The notes under the pieces were generated by a model. It made no database searches. It worked only from the letters and a program-made list of their open reading frames with translations, and had not been told where the DNA came from. A program made the position numbers and the translations under genes. A stretch of DNA of 53,105 nt from an uncultured Clostridia bacterium (GTDB taxonomy: Bacteria; Bacillota; Clostridia; Monoglobales; Monoglobaceae): assembly GCA_934454115.1 (NCBI GenBank), contig CAKSFQ010000018.1, forward strand, positions 1 to 53,105, given 5' to 3'. Positions 25,546 through 35,072 of this stretch are shown piece by piece. Positions within the stretch are counted from its first letter, which is position 1, and the number at the start of each line of letters is the position of its first letter.

Positions 25546-28443
25546 ATGATGAAAAAAACAAAATGGATTGCAGGACTGCTCTCTTTCATGATGATTCTCT
25601 CATCCCTGTGCGTGCTCCCCGTGACGGCATCGGCGGCAGAAGTCGGTGATACTGCGACCGAGGCACAGTTGATGGACGGTGTGATGGCAGACCCTGCGGT
25701 TTTAATCGACTTTGACGCGGGCTATACCGGTATTAGTGATCCTAACAAAGAGGATTTGCAGACGGATGCAGATGGAACAACTTATCTGCACCAGATCGCA
25801 CAGGGAGCGTTTGAGGTTAAGAACACCGACGGAACAAGTATCTCTCGTCCGGTAGGATCACTCACTAAAATCAAGTTCCGTTTCGCGCACCATACCGAAA
25901 AGGCAAAAAACGACGATATGATCATCTTTGATGGGGCGATGGCTGACGGCTATCGGGCGCGGTTTGCACTGATGCAATCCACAGAAGGGGTGCAACAATT
26001 TTTTGTTGCCGCAAAATCCGGCTGGTTTGCCATTGACCTTCCCGAAAATGGCCAACTTGCTCCAAACACCTGGCATGAGTTGGCGTTGCAGTATGACATG
26101 GCGCACAACCTTACCATTTGGGCAAGGGTAAACTGTACCGGCGATTATGTGAAACTGGCGTCCTATGAGCTCGGAGCCGGAGGCCCCGGAAAGGTGCTGC
26201 AAATGTATTACAACGGCAGTAAAACCGGTGACAATTCTATCCTGGACGTAGATTATGTCAAGGTTTACAACCCGGAACCTGTCACAACCGAAAAACTGTT
26301 AGAGGGCATGGAGCCGGCCATACAAAAGGAGTTTAAGACGGCACAGGACGCACAGGGCGGAACCATTACTTCCGCAACCGAAAATACCTCTGCCATCACG
26401 GCGGACGGTTTAACGCTCCGTGCGGACGCAAAATATACTACGGATGCCAATAATGCAAAATGGACGATCAGTGATAATAATATTACGTTTTCTGGCAAGT
26501 CGGCGATGTATCTGAAGTTTAGAGAAACAAGCGAAAGCGACAGTGCGTTGATTTATTTTGACGTTTGGGGCAGCGGATATCAGCGGCGGTTCCGATTTGA
26601 CAGATCCAATTTTATAACAAACGAGGGTCAATGGATATATACCAAATCTACCGCCATGGCGAAGGGAAACCCTGCGATTGAACTTATTGCATTGAATACC
26701 GAGAGTAATAATCTGGAGTTTTGGATTAAAAACAATACCTCCGGCACATGGGAGTATCTGAAAACGACAGAAAGCTTAATTGAATCAAGTGAAGGCGGAA
26801 AAATTTTAATCGGTACACAAAACGGTGCGAGCCTAAACGTGGAATTCTTCCGCATCTATCGTGAGGTGGAGAAAAGAGAGACGCTGGAAGAAGTGCTGAG
26901 CAGCATTGGGCAGAACCATGCCTTGGCCGAATACGTGGACTTTGAAGAAGGTTATAACGGTAAGAGCTATCAGGGTGCCGACATTGACGGCAGCTTTGGG
27001 TTTACGCCGGACTACGCGGTATTGGATACCGACGGCAACATGCAAATTAAGAATAACCAGAATGCATCGCAGTGGACGCGCAACGGTTTTTCGCCGCTTG
27101 CCAATGTGGGCGATGCGATGGAAATCCGCGCAAAGTGGAAACTGGGCAGCGTGATGACCGTAGAACTCGGTGCAAAAACAGATACCCGTGCCTTTATGAA
27201 GATCGGCTACACCGGAAACCTGGAATTTTGGCAGGATGGTTCCTTTGTCAATTATAACATTGCAGATTTTTCCGACAAATGGGTGACTTATCTGATTACC
27301 AGAGAGGGAGAGAACAGCCTGGGACTTCGCTGGAGGACAGACGGTGAAGCGAAGTATAGCGGCATAAAAGCGGAAACAGCCTCGCTGCGTTCGGGCGGCG
27401 CCAACGGAATCCGCTTTATCAATGAGGGATACACGGCTGTGCCGAACGGCAATGATGTCTACATTGACTACTACAAGGTATACAAAAGCGGAATCGGCAT
27501 GACAGACGCACAGGCAAAACCAGCGGCTGCACAGAGATTGCTCTTTGATGAAGAATTTGAGGCCGGCGGAGACGGTCTTACTAACAAATATGTGAAAGAG
27601 GACGTAAATTCTCAGGCTCGCAGATCCATCACAGCAGACGGAACCTTAAAGCTCGATTATAAGGCGGCGCTAGAAGAAGGACAGGAGGAGCCAAACTATG
27701 AGAACAATTTTGCCATTTACAATGTGAAAAATGCGAGCATTCCGGCGGGCGGTTATGCCGAGGTTCGCTATAAGACAAGCGATGATCTGGGGTTCAGCTT
27801 CTTTAATGAGGATAACCAGTTAAGCTGGAGAGCAAGAAACGGTCGGAATAAGTCGAAGTATCATAACGGGACGGAGTGGGTTGACGCAGACGTCTTTGCC
27901 AATGAGGCAAACCAATGGCAGACGCTACGAATTGTTCGCAGTGCGGATGGGCAGACCTATGACATCTATATCCAAAAGGCAGACGATGACGCCTGGACGC
28001 TTGTGGGTCAAAACATTCCAAAACGCGGCTACACCGGCGGCGATCCGCATTTTAACGTAGAAAAATATGGCGGCAGCGCGGACGTTTCCGGCGAGGTGGA
28101 TTATGTGAAGATTTATGGGCCGGCCGATTCGCCGCTGGTATTGACCGACGGCGCCGCAGTGTCCTGGACGCCGACTGCAAATCAGACCCTGTTTGCAAAC
28201 GAAATTCGCGCCATCGTTGCACCGGCGGCAGCGGAGCAAAAGCTAATCTTTGCCGCTTATGACGCAGAGGATGGTCTGGTAGACGTGAGCTTAAAGCCCA
28301 TTGCCGCATCGGCAAGCGACACCACAGAAATCTATACTGTGCCGACCGGTAAAAATGCCGCAAAGGTTAAGGTATTCCTGTGGGACGGCTTTGAAAATAT
28401 CAAGCCGGTTGTCGGCTGTGACGGCGCTTTCTCTGTAAAATAG
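25546..28443 (+). CDS. Exported multimodular beta-sandwich protein (965 residues)
   Basis: The ATG at 25546 follows AAGGAG. The signal peptide (MMKKTKW, then a hydrophobic core ending near TASAA) is cut near residue 31. Four LamG-like beta-sandwich modules follow at roughly 40-245, 270-445, 460-655 and 675-860, each ending in a D-Y-x-K-[IV]-Y strand. A C-terminal domain (865-965) contains the KVFLWDGF motif. Modules 3, 4 and the tail correspond in order to the last three domains of the 2385-residue protein, and module 1 corresponds to the first module of the next protein. No catalytic domain or wall anchor is visible. Likely role: secreted or non-covalently held glycan-binding protein. I know no named family for the modules beyond concanavalin-like folds. 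Confidence 0.85.
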   Translation: MMKKTKWIAGLLSFMMILSSLCVLPVTASAAEVGDTATEAQLMDGVMADPAVLIDFDAGYTGISDPNKEDLQTDADGTTYLHQIAQGAFEVKNTDGTSISRPVGSLTKIKFRFAHHTEKAKNDDMIIFDGAMADGYRARFALMQSTEGVQQFFVAAKSGWFAIDLPENGQLAPNTWHELALQYDMAHNLTIWARVNCTGDYVKLASYELGAGGPGKVLQMYYNGSKTGDNSILDVDYVKVYNPEPVTTEKLLEGMEPAIQKEFKTAQDAQGGTITSATENTSAITADGLTLRADAKYTTDANNAKWTISDNNITFSGKSAMYLKFRETSESDSALIYFDVWGSGYQRRFRFDRSNFITNEGQWIYTKSTAMAKGNPAIELIALNTESNNLEFWIKNNTSGTWEYLKTTESLIESSEGGKILIGTQNGASLNVEFFRIYREVEKRETLEEVLSSIGQNHALAEYVDFEEGYNGKSYQGADIDGSFGFTPDYAVLDTDGNMQIKNNQNASQWTRNGFSPLANVGDAMEIRAKWKLGSVMTVELGAKTDTRAFMKIGYTGNLEFWQDGSFVNYNIADFSDKWVTYLITREGENSLGLRWRTDGEAKYSGIKAETASLRSGGANGIRFINEGYTAVPNGNDVYIDYYKVYKSGIGMTDAQAKPAAAQRLLFDEEFEAGGDGLTNKYVKEDVNSQARRSITADGTLKLDYKAALEEGQEEPNYENNFAIYNVKNASIPAGGYAEVRYKTSDDLGFSFFNEDNQLSWRARNGRNKSKYHNGTEWVDADVFANEANQWQTLRIVRSADGQTYDIYIQKADDDAWTLVGQNIPKRGYTGGDPHFNVEKYGGSADVSGEVDYVKIYGPADSPLVLTDGAAVSWTPTANQTLFANEIRAIVAPAAAEQKLIFAAYDAEDGLVDVSLKPIAASASDTTEIYTVPTGKNAAKVKVFLWDGFENIKPVVGCDGAFSVK

Positions 28444-28636
28444 CCGTAAGCGGCAAAACCCATGAAGGAATATCCTGACAGGCTTTTGCCTGCGCAGAAA
28501 AGCTCCCTTTTTAAAAAGGGGGCTTTCTGAAAAAAAGTTTTAGCCGGATTCGGTAAAGCCGTGCGAGCCTTTTCGCGCTGAGGCGGTGAGAAAATTCACC
28601 TTATGGGTTTAATTTCATAACAACAAGGAGTGAAGT
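28444..28636. other. Intergenic region with A/T-stem hairpin and GGTGA palindrome
   Basis: The 193-bp gap holds the hairpin at 28499-28526 and a short palindrome ggtgagaaaattcacc (28585-28600) that resembles the GGTGAAAATT motif near 9104. No promoter with a good -35 and -10 was found. Confidence 0.4.
28499..28526. terminator. Possible terminator or attenuator
   Basis: An almost perfect stem (aagctccctttttaaaaagg and its continuation) lies 55 bp past the stop of the 965-residue gene. A proper T-run is present only when read on the minus strand, so on the plus strand it may only weaken transcription. Confidence 0.4.
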
Positions 28637-31600
28637 GTGATGAAGAAAAATAAAATTCTGGCAGGGCTCCTCTCAGGCATGATGATTCTCTCATCTTTGT
28701 GTGTTTTTCCTGTTTCCGTTTCGGCGGCCGCAGTCGGCGACACCATGACAGAGGCGGAGCTGATGGCAGGACTTAGCAGCGATCCTGTCGCAGAGGCAAA
28801 CTTTGATGCGGATTACGACATGAGCGCCTATGCGGATCGGGCAGAGATTTTACAGGACGGCGCGATAAGTTATCTGCACCAGACCGCAGCAGGTCTTGAG
28901 ACTGTGGGACTGAAATCCGATGTCGGCGCAGCGCTTGCCCGTACAGAGGGGTCGCTGACGAAAATCAAGTTCCGCTATGCGCACCATACCCAAAACGCAT
29001 CATGGAATGACATGATTATTTTTGACGGCGGTGTGCAGGGCGGGTACCGGGCGCGGTTTGCGCTGCGGCTGACCGATGACGGCAAGCAGCAGTTTTTTGT
29101 CCTGCACGATAAGAACGGTACAAAAATCTGGGAGGGATTGGATCTTCCGGAAAACGGACACCTTGTCTCCAACACCTGGCATGAGCTTGCGGTGAAGTAT
29201 GATGCGGCGCATGATCTTACTGTTTGGGCGCAGATTGGCTGCACCGGCGATTATGTGATGCTGACCGGCTTTAAGCTTTGGAAAGACAATTATGCGCCCG
29301 AGGTGCGGATTGGGTTCAGCGGCGCGCAAACCGGCGTAAATTCTGTTTGCGATGTCGATTATATCAAAATTTATACGGCAGGCGGCGGTGATACGCCGGA
29401 TCCGGGCGATGATCCGGAAACAAAAACCGAGGCAGAACTGATCGGAGCGCGAAAGACCAAGCATGCGCTGGAGTTTGCGGACGATATGGGAAAAGGCTCT
29501 GTGTCAGGCGGCACGCATTCGGTCGCGAACGGAATGTTGAACCTTTCCGGCGGTGCGGATTACACCAACCCAACCTTTACCTACGATGTGGGTGATATTG
29601 CACATTTTCGTTTTACAAAAACCAGTACGGGCGCTTCTTTCCCGATTTTTGAACTGAATGCCAACAATACCCGGATGCGTTTTCATCCGGAGCCGGGCAG
29701 TATCCGCTATACCCGTGCCTTGATGGAGGACGACCCGGAAAGCTATGTGACTGTCGGCGGCGGATATTCTATCTGGCAGGGGATTGTGACCGAACCGAAC
29801 GTGACCTATGACTATCTGATTATCAACAAGGAAGCCGGCTACGAGTTTTGGCGCAAGGCGGACGGCGATGATGAATACACGTATATCGGCATCACGGAAG
29901 GAAAGCATCAATGGAAGGAAACCAAACTGCGCATCCTGGCAAACGGGGATTCTTCCGTAGCGGTTGACTTTGTTCGGGTATACAGCGTCAATGATCCGGA
30001 AAAGCCGGATCCGGACGATCCGAATATAGAAGATGCCGATATCATTACCGGTGGCGGACAGGTTTGGCTCTATGACGACTTTTCCGATCCGCAAAATTCC
30101 AAGGCAAAGCTGGAGGACGCGCAGATTACGGACGGAACAGCAAATATCAGACCCGGCGCCGATCACAGAGACAACGGTACGACAAATTTTGCAAGAGTCA
30201 CTTTTGAGTTGGGAGACTACGGCTTAAGCGGCGAATGGGTTATGACCATGCGGATGAAACTGAACGCCACCTTCTGGCAGGCGAACATCGGTTTTGGCGG
30301 AACCCGTTCGATGATACACATCAACCAGAGCAGCGTCAAGGTGAACGGCAAAGATGTTTTTAACGTGCCGCGTGAGATGGGCGTTTACTATGACTATGTC
30401 TATTATGTAAAAAATAACCTGACCGCAAGCCTGTACCAGTGCAAGGTCGGGGCAAATACCTGGCAGACTGTGTTTGAAAATCAGACGCTGACTGCCTGGG
30501 GATCGAATAAAATTGAGATGAACAGCAATAACACCGAAACCTCCTGGGATGTGGACGAAATCAGGGTATACAGCGGCACGCTGCTTGACTTTGACGCAGA
30601 GGGACTGGGTACCGCACAGGTCAGCGCCAAGGGTTCCGTTTTGCAGGGCGTTCCGAACAGTGCGGATAAGCAGCTATCGGTGATCCTGGCCACGTATGAT
30701 AAAGAGCATGGCTACACCACCTCGGTAGAGGAAGTCAAAAAGACTGTGCCGGGCTATAAGGAAACATCGATTGATACGGATTTTGATCTGGGCAGTCTTG
30801 ATCTTTCTAAAAATGATACGGCAGTTATGCTATGGAATGCGGCAAAGGTCGGATATCCGCTGACAGAAGCGATCGGTTATACTGTACCAAACACCGCAGC
30901 CGGTGCGCCGGAGAAGAATCAGGAAGTCGGCCTCACCGGGACGCCGCATTATAATGAGGTTAAGATTTGCGGTTATGCAGGCGCCGTGGACACGGTAGCG
31001 GCAACGCTGACCGACCAAAGCGGAGCAATCAAGGCGATCAGCCAGATCAAGACCAATGACTATGGTATGGCAGACAGTAAGATCGCGGTAGATCCTACCT
31101 TGCCAAACGGCGAATATGTGTTATACTTACAGTATGGAAATCGAAAAGAGAGCGTCAACGTGAATCTCTATGGCGCAGAAATTTTGACAGAGGGAGCCAT
31201 TGACAGCGCCGCGGCGTTTGCGGAGATCATCAAGAAGTATGGCAGCGAAACGGAAAAGGCGGCCATGGAGGATGCTGCTTTTGCAGAGGCGGCCTATGCG
31301 CGCTATGTCAGCCGGGTCGGCAGCAGCGGCACGGACGATTTGTATGTCTTTCAGAATGCTGCCGCAAAGGCCATCGCAGATGAAATGACCGACCGAAAAC
31401 TCATCGAAGAAATGAACGCGGCAGCGGCAGAAAAAAGATGGTCTGTCATTGAAACCATTTTGACAAAAACCTATGCAGACTACCTCGGCATTACGGGTGA
31501 GAAGGTTTCGGGGATCCAAAACACCAAGGAGCTCTATCTCCGTATGACGGGCATCGTCTATCATAATGCAGAAGAGATTTTAGCAAGACTTGAGCGCGCG

Positions 31601-32374
31601 ATTGCTGCCCAGAAAAAGGCGGAGCAGGAGGGTGGTCAAGGCGGCAGCGGCGGCAGCATTGGCGGCGGTTCTTCCGGCGGCGGATCCTTTGGCGGCGGAG
31701 GCGGCAATAACGGATATCGCGGCGGTGTGGCAATCAGCGATAAGCCGCAGACCGAGACGGTTCCGCCCGTGATAGCGCCGGACGGAAAAGACGGCAGCGG
31801 AGCGGAAACATTTGCAGATTTAGAGGGCGTTTCCTGGGCGGAGGAGAGCATCAACCGCATGAGTCAGATGGGCTTTGTCAGCGGCGATGGCGATGGCGCC
31901 TTTGCACCGAACCGCGCGGTGAGCCGGGAAGAGTTTTTAAAGATTGTGATGCATGCGGCCGGTCTTGAAATTGCGGTCGGCGACGGCGTGGAATTCGTCG
32001 ATACGGACATAAACGCATGGTACTATCCCTATGTGGCAAGTGCGTACAGAGCCGGAATCGTCAAGGGAATCAGCGAGGAACGCTTCGGTATTGGCGAGAG
32101 TATTACCAGGGCGGACATGGCAGTGATGCTTTGCAGGGCGCTTGCGGCGGTCGGCGCGGAACTGCCCCCGAAAAAAGCGGCATTTGTCTTTGCCGATTTT
32201 TCACAGATTCCGGATTATGCGGCAGAGAGCATTGACCGACTGTGCGAGGCAAGCCTGATGCAGGGCATCGGCAATCAGAATTTTGCACCGATGGCATCGG
32301 CGACCCGTGCAGAGGCGGCCGTGGCGGTTTACAGAGTTTACCAATATCTGCACAAAGCCGCCAAAGGGGCGTGA
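28637..32374 (+). CDS. SLH-anchored multimodular surface protein (1245 residues)
   Basis: The start follows AAGGAG. The signal peptide is closely related to that of the preceding protein (both contain MMILSSLCV). Three LamG-like sandwiches lie at about 40-250, 270-450 and 465-655, joined by Pro/Asp linkers (for example TPDPGDDPE). A YDKEHG/AVMLW-type domain (660-750), an Ig-like domain (755-850) and a helical region (850-990) follow. A Gly/Ser-rich linker (about 998-1030) leads to three SLH repeats starting near 1058 (FADLEGVSW), 1121 (FVDTDINAW) and 1184 (FADFSQIPD). SLH repeats bind secondary cell-wall polymer, so this is the one protein of the group with a clear wall anchor. It may serve as scaffold or glycan-capturing lectin. 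The second SLH carries ITRAD, close to the canonical I-T-R-A-E motif. Confidence 0.9.
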   Translation: MMKKNKILAGLLSGMMILSSLCVFPVSVSAAAVGDTMTEAELMAGLSSDPVAEANFDADYDMSAYADRAEILQDGAISYLHQTAAGLETVGLKSDVGAALARTEGSLTKIKFRYAHHTQNASWNDMIIFDGGVQGGYRARFALRLTDDGKQQFFVLHDKNGTKIWEGLDLPENGHLVSNTWHELAVKYDAAHDLTVWAQIGCTGDYVMLTGFKLWKDNYAPEVRIGFSGAQTGVNSVCDVDYIKIYTAGGGDTPDPGDDPETKTEAELIGARKTKHALEFADDMGKGSVSGGTHSVANGMLNLSGGADYTNPTFTYDVGDIAHFRFTKTSTGASFPIFELNANNTRMRFHPEPGSIRYTRALMEDDPESYVTVGGGYSIWQGIVTEPNVTYDYLIINKEAGYEFWRKADGDDEYTYIGITEGKHQWKETKLRILANGDSSVAVDFVRVYSVNDPEKPDPDDPNIEDADIITGGGQVWLYDDFSDPQNSKAKLEDAQITDGTANIRPGADHRDNGTTNFARVTFELGDYGLSGEWVMTMRMKLNATFWQANIGFGGTRSMIHINQSSVKVNGKDVFNVPREMGVYYDYVYYVKNNLTASLYQCKVGANTWQTVFENQTLTAWGSNKIEMNSNNTETSWDVDEIRVYSGTLLDFDAEGLGTAQVSAKGSVLQGVPNSADKQLSVILATYDKEHGYTTSVEEVKKTVPGYKETSIDTDFDLGSLDLSKNDTAVMLWNAAKVGYPLTEAIGYTVPNTAAGAPEKNQEVGLTGTPHYNEVKICGYAGAVDTVAATLTDQSGAIKAISQIKTNDYGMADSKIAVDPTLPNGEYVLYLQYGNRKESVNVNLYGAEILTEGAIDSAAAFAEIIKKYGSETEKAAMEDAAFAEAAYARYVSRVGSSGTDDLYVFQNAAAKAIADEMTDRKLIEEMNAAAAEKRWSVIETILTKTYADYLGITGEKVSGIQNTKELYLRMTGIVYHNAEEILARLERAIAAQKKAEQEGGQGGSGGSIGGGSSGGGSFGGGGGNNGYRGGVAISDKPQTETVPPVIAPDGKDGSGAETFADLEGVSWAEESINRMSQMGFVSGDGDGAFAPNRAVSREEFLKIVMHAAGLEIAVGDGVEFVDTDINAWYYPYVASAYRAGIVKGISEERFGIGESITRADMAVMLCRALAAVGAELPPKKAAFVFADFSQIPDYAAESIDRLCEASLMQGIGNQNFAPMASATRAEAAVAVYRVYQYLHKAAKGA

Positions 32375-32392
32375 TGGAAGGAGATGGTTACC

Positions 32393-35056
32393 ATGAAGAA
32401 GTTTATGAAAAAAGCAGGTTCTTTGGTTGTGGCAGCGGCTTTGACGTTTACCATTTTCCCCATAGCCGGTTCCGGCGCCGCTGTTTCGGCGCAGCCGCTT
32501 CGCAGCGCCGAAGAGGGACTGCTGCGGCATATTAAGGTTATTGACAAAAGCGTCGATTACAATCAGGAAGTCACCCGCGGAGAACTGGCATACGTTGCGG
32601 CAAGAGTTGCCGGCGCAGAGAAAGACCCGGCGGCAGAGGTTCGGTTTTACGATGTGACCAAGGAGAACCCCTATTTTGGCGATATTGATGCGCTCTTGCA
32701 GCTTGGCGTGATTGCCGGAGACGGCGATGGGTACTACCGCCCGGACGATACTGCCACAGAGGATGAGGTGTGCAAGGTGTTTGCGGTCATCCTTGGCTAT
32801 AAGGAGGTCGGATACTTTGACACGTACCGCAAGGTAGCGCAGCGGGCGGGATTTACGGACGGCGTAAACCTCGGCGATGGTGTGAACTGCGGCGAACTTT
32901 TGAAGGTCGCATACGATGTTTTGCATACTGAGATGTTCGAGCCGATTCGCTTTGGCGAGGAGACTGCGTATCAGTTAAAGGATGGCTATTACGCCATTGA
33001 ACGGTATCACGGCCTGGTTCCGCAAAGGGGCATAGTAGAGGGGTGCCTCGGTACCACGCTGATTCGCTCCGACGACAGCATCACCGAGGGAAAAGTTGTA
33101 ATCGGAGGTATCGTGTACGATTGTGAAAACGGCGATGCGCTCCTCGGTCAGTCGGTCATCTTTTATACCGGCCGGGACGGCGGAGATCCGGATCGCAATA
33201 TCCGCTATATCGTATCGGACGACAGAAAAAACGATATCGTTATGATTTCCGGTGACGATGTGATCGGAAAGACGGGCGGCACGCTGCGTTACTGGAGCAA
33301 GGATAAGGAACGCACCGTCAAGGTGTCGGAGACCGCCGACGTGATTTATAACGGCATCGCGTACCCCGATTACTCCGAGGAGGATTTAAGGCCCGGCGCC
33401 GGTACGGTGACCCTGATTGACAACAATGACGATCATATTTATGAAGTGATCATGATTGACGCCGTTACCTTTGGCGTAATTAAAACGGTTGACACCGAAA
33501 ACAACATTGTTTTTCTCCGCTACCCGGAGGATGTTACCATCGGTGACGGGCGTGAAGATACCGAAATGGTCTTTCGCCGCGGCGAGTATAAGGCGCTGCC
33601 AAGCTCGGTGACATCCGGGACGGCGGTTGCAGTGAAGGAGAGCAAAAATCAATCGGGCACCAAATTCATAACTGTTTATTTGCTGGAGAGTGGCAGCTAC
33701 GGCGCGGTGGAGAGCATCGGCGAAGATTTTATCAAGGTAGCCGGTGTGACCTATGCGACCAATGACGCGACCGTGACCGATACAAGCAATGCGATCAGAC
33801 CCGGTGAAAACGTTACGGTATATCTTTATAACGGAATTTGCGGCGTGATTCTTCATCCCGAAAACGATATGGATAAGGTCGGATATCTGGTGAACGCGCG
33901 CAGGGAGAATAAATCCTTTGCCGGTGTTTTAGAGGTTCAGCTGGTTGATACCAACCGCGCGCTTTTGGAACTGAAAGGAACCAAGAAAATCATTGTGGAC
34001 GGCAAGACCTGTACCGACAATGACACGAACACTGTTTTGACAAGCCTGGCGGCGACCGCGGCACAGTCAGCAAAGCCGGATTCCGCTTACCCTTACGCGC
34101 AGCTGGTGCGTTATCGTTTAAACAATGACGGTTATCTGACGCATCTTGACACGGCAGCTTACAACGCAGCGGACGAGACAGAAGATTCTCTTCAAAAGCA
34201 TACATTCAACGAGACCAACAGTCTGACCTATAATGCAAGAAATGCGGCGTGGTTTGACGGCAACAATTTTGCGTTTACATCGGGTGCGACAGCGCTCGGA
34301 ACGGTCTGGATGGTTCCCGAAAACGCCCGTGACGAGGCGGACTGGTATCATGCCGGCCTGGAAGAACTCGGCTATAAGGTGGACGCCTATAACTTTGACG
34401 ATGAATACGCGACCGTTGATTATATTGTTGCGTATTATACCAAGCCGGAAACGCCGGAGGAGGTTGACAAAAACCGCTGGGCAGAGGTAATCACCGGGAT
34501 TGATACGGTTTTAAATGACGAGGGTGAGCAGACCAAAAAGGTATACACCATTGCCGGCGGCGGCACCACGAGAACCCATACGTTAGATCCGTACGCAGGT
34601 GCAGACGCGATTCCGGCTGACTTGGCAATCGGCGATGTGATTCGGGTCGGCTCCAACAAGACCGGTTCTACCGTGAATCTTGTGCAGCGCTTTTATCATA
34701 TCGGCGTAACCCCGTCCAGCCGGAGCTTTAATGCCGGAAACCCGAATGCCCAAGGGGTTCAGGACGACAGAACCTATATGGCGTTCGGAACCGGACTGTA
34801 TGTGAACAACGGTATTTTAGGATTTACGACGTCCATCAATGAAAGAACGGAAAGCTGTGCGGAACGCATCAACTTCTTTAACTTTAAGCTTGGCAGTGCG
34901 TCGGTATTCGTATATGACAGTGAAAAGTCGGAACCTAAGGTGAAGCAGAGCGATATCAACGATCTTGTGACCTGGGAGATGAATCCGGCGACAACGGATC
35001 GTGTTGTGCTTTATGCGAAGGACGGTTATCTGCAATTTGTATTGATCGTGAAATAA
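32393..35056 (+). CDS. Exported SLH-like surface protein with beta-repeat body
   Basis: The start chosen is the ATG at 32393, nine bases after AAGGAG; an in-frame ATG at 32384 touches the ribosome site. The product has 887 residues. A signal peptide ends near AAVSA (about residue 35). Residues about 50-185 resemble degenerate SLH repeats (VTRGELAYVAARVA, FYDVTKENPYFGDI, GVIAGDGDGYYRPDD). The rest is beta-rich, with short repeating strands (for example GVIKTVDTENNIVFL, GAVESIGEDFIKV) as in S-layer-associated proteins, and no catalytic motif is seen. It lies 18 bp after the SLH-anchored protein and 16 bp before the 1470-residue paralogue, so the three are co-transcribed. Probable role: part of the cell-surface assembly for glycan handling. 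Confidence 0.82.
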   Translation: MKKFMKKAGSLVVAAALTFTIFPIAGSGAAVSAQPLRSAEEGLLRHIKVIDKSVDYNQEVTRGELAYVAARVAGAEKDPAAEVRFYDVTKENPYFGDIDALLQLGVIAGDGDGYYRPDDTATEDEVCKVFAVILGYKEVGYFDTYRKVAQRAGFTDGVNLGDGVNCGELLKVAYDVLHTEMFEPIRFGEETAYQLKDGYYAIERYHGLVPQRGIVEGCLGTTLIRSDDSITEGKVVIGGIVYDCENGDALLGQSVIFYTGRDGGDPDRNIRYIVSDDRKNDIVMISGDDVIGKTGGTLRYWSKDKERTVKVSETADVIYNGIAYPDYSEEDLRPGAGTVTLIDNNDDHIYEVIMIDAVTFGVIKTVDTENNIVFLRYPEDVTIGDGREDTEMVFRRGEYKALPSSVTSGTAVAVKESKNQSGTKFITVYLLESGSYGAVESIGEDFIKVAGVTYATNDATVTDTSNAIRPGENVTVYLYNGICGVILHPENDMDKVGYLVNARRENKSFAGVLEVQLVDTNRALLELKGTKKIIVDGKTCTDNDTNTVLTSLAATAAQSAKPDSAYPYAQLVRYRLNNDGYLTHLDTAAYNAADETEDSLQKHTFNETNSLTYNARNAAWFDGNNFAFTSGATALGTVWMVPENARDEADWYHAGLEELGYKVDAYNFDDEYATVDYIVAYYTKPETPEEVDKNRWAEVITGIDTVLNDEGEQTKKVYTIAGGGTTRTHTLDPYAGADAIPADLAIGDVIRVGSNKTGSTVNLVQRFYHIGVTPSSRSFNAGNPNAQGVQDDRTYMAFGTGLYVNNGILGFTTSINERTESCAERINFFNFKLGSASVFVYDSEKSEPKVKQSDINDLVTWEMNPATTDRVVLYAKDGYLQFVLIVK

Positions 35057-35072
35057 GAAAGGGGATACGAAC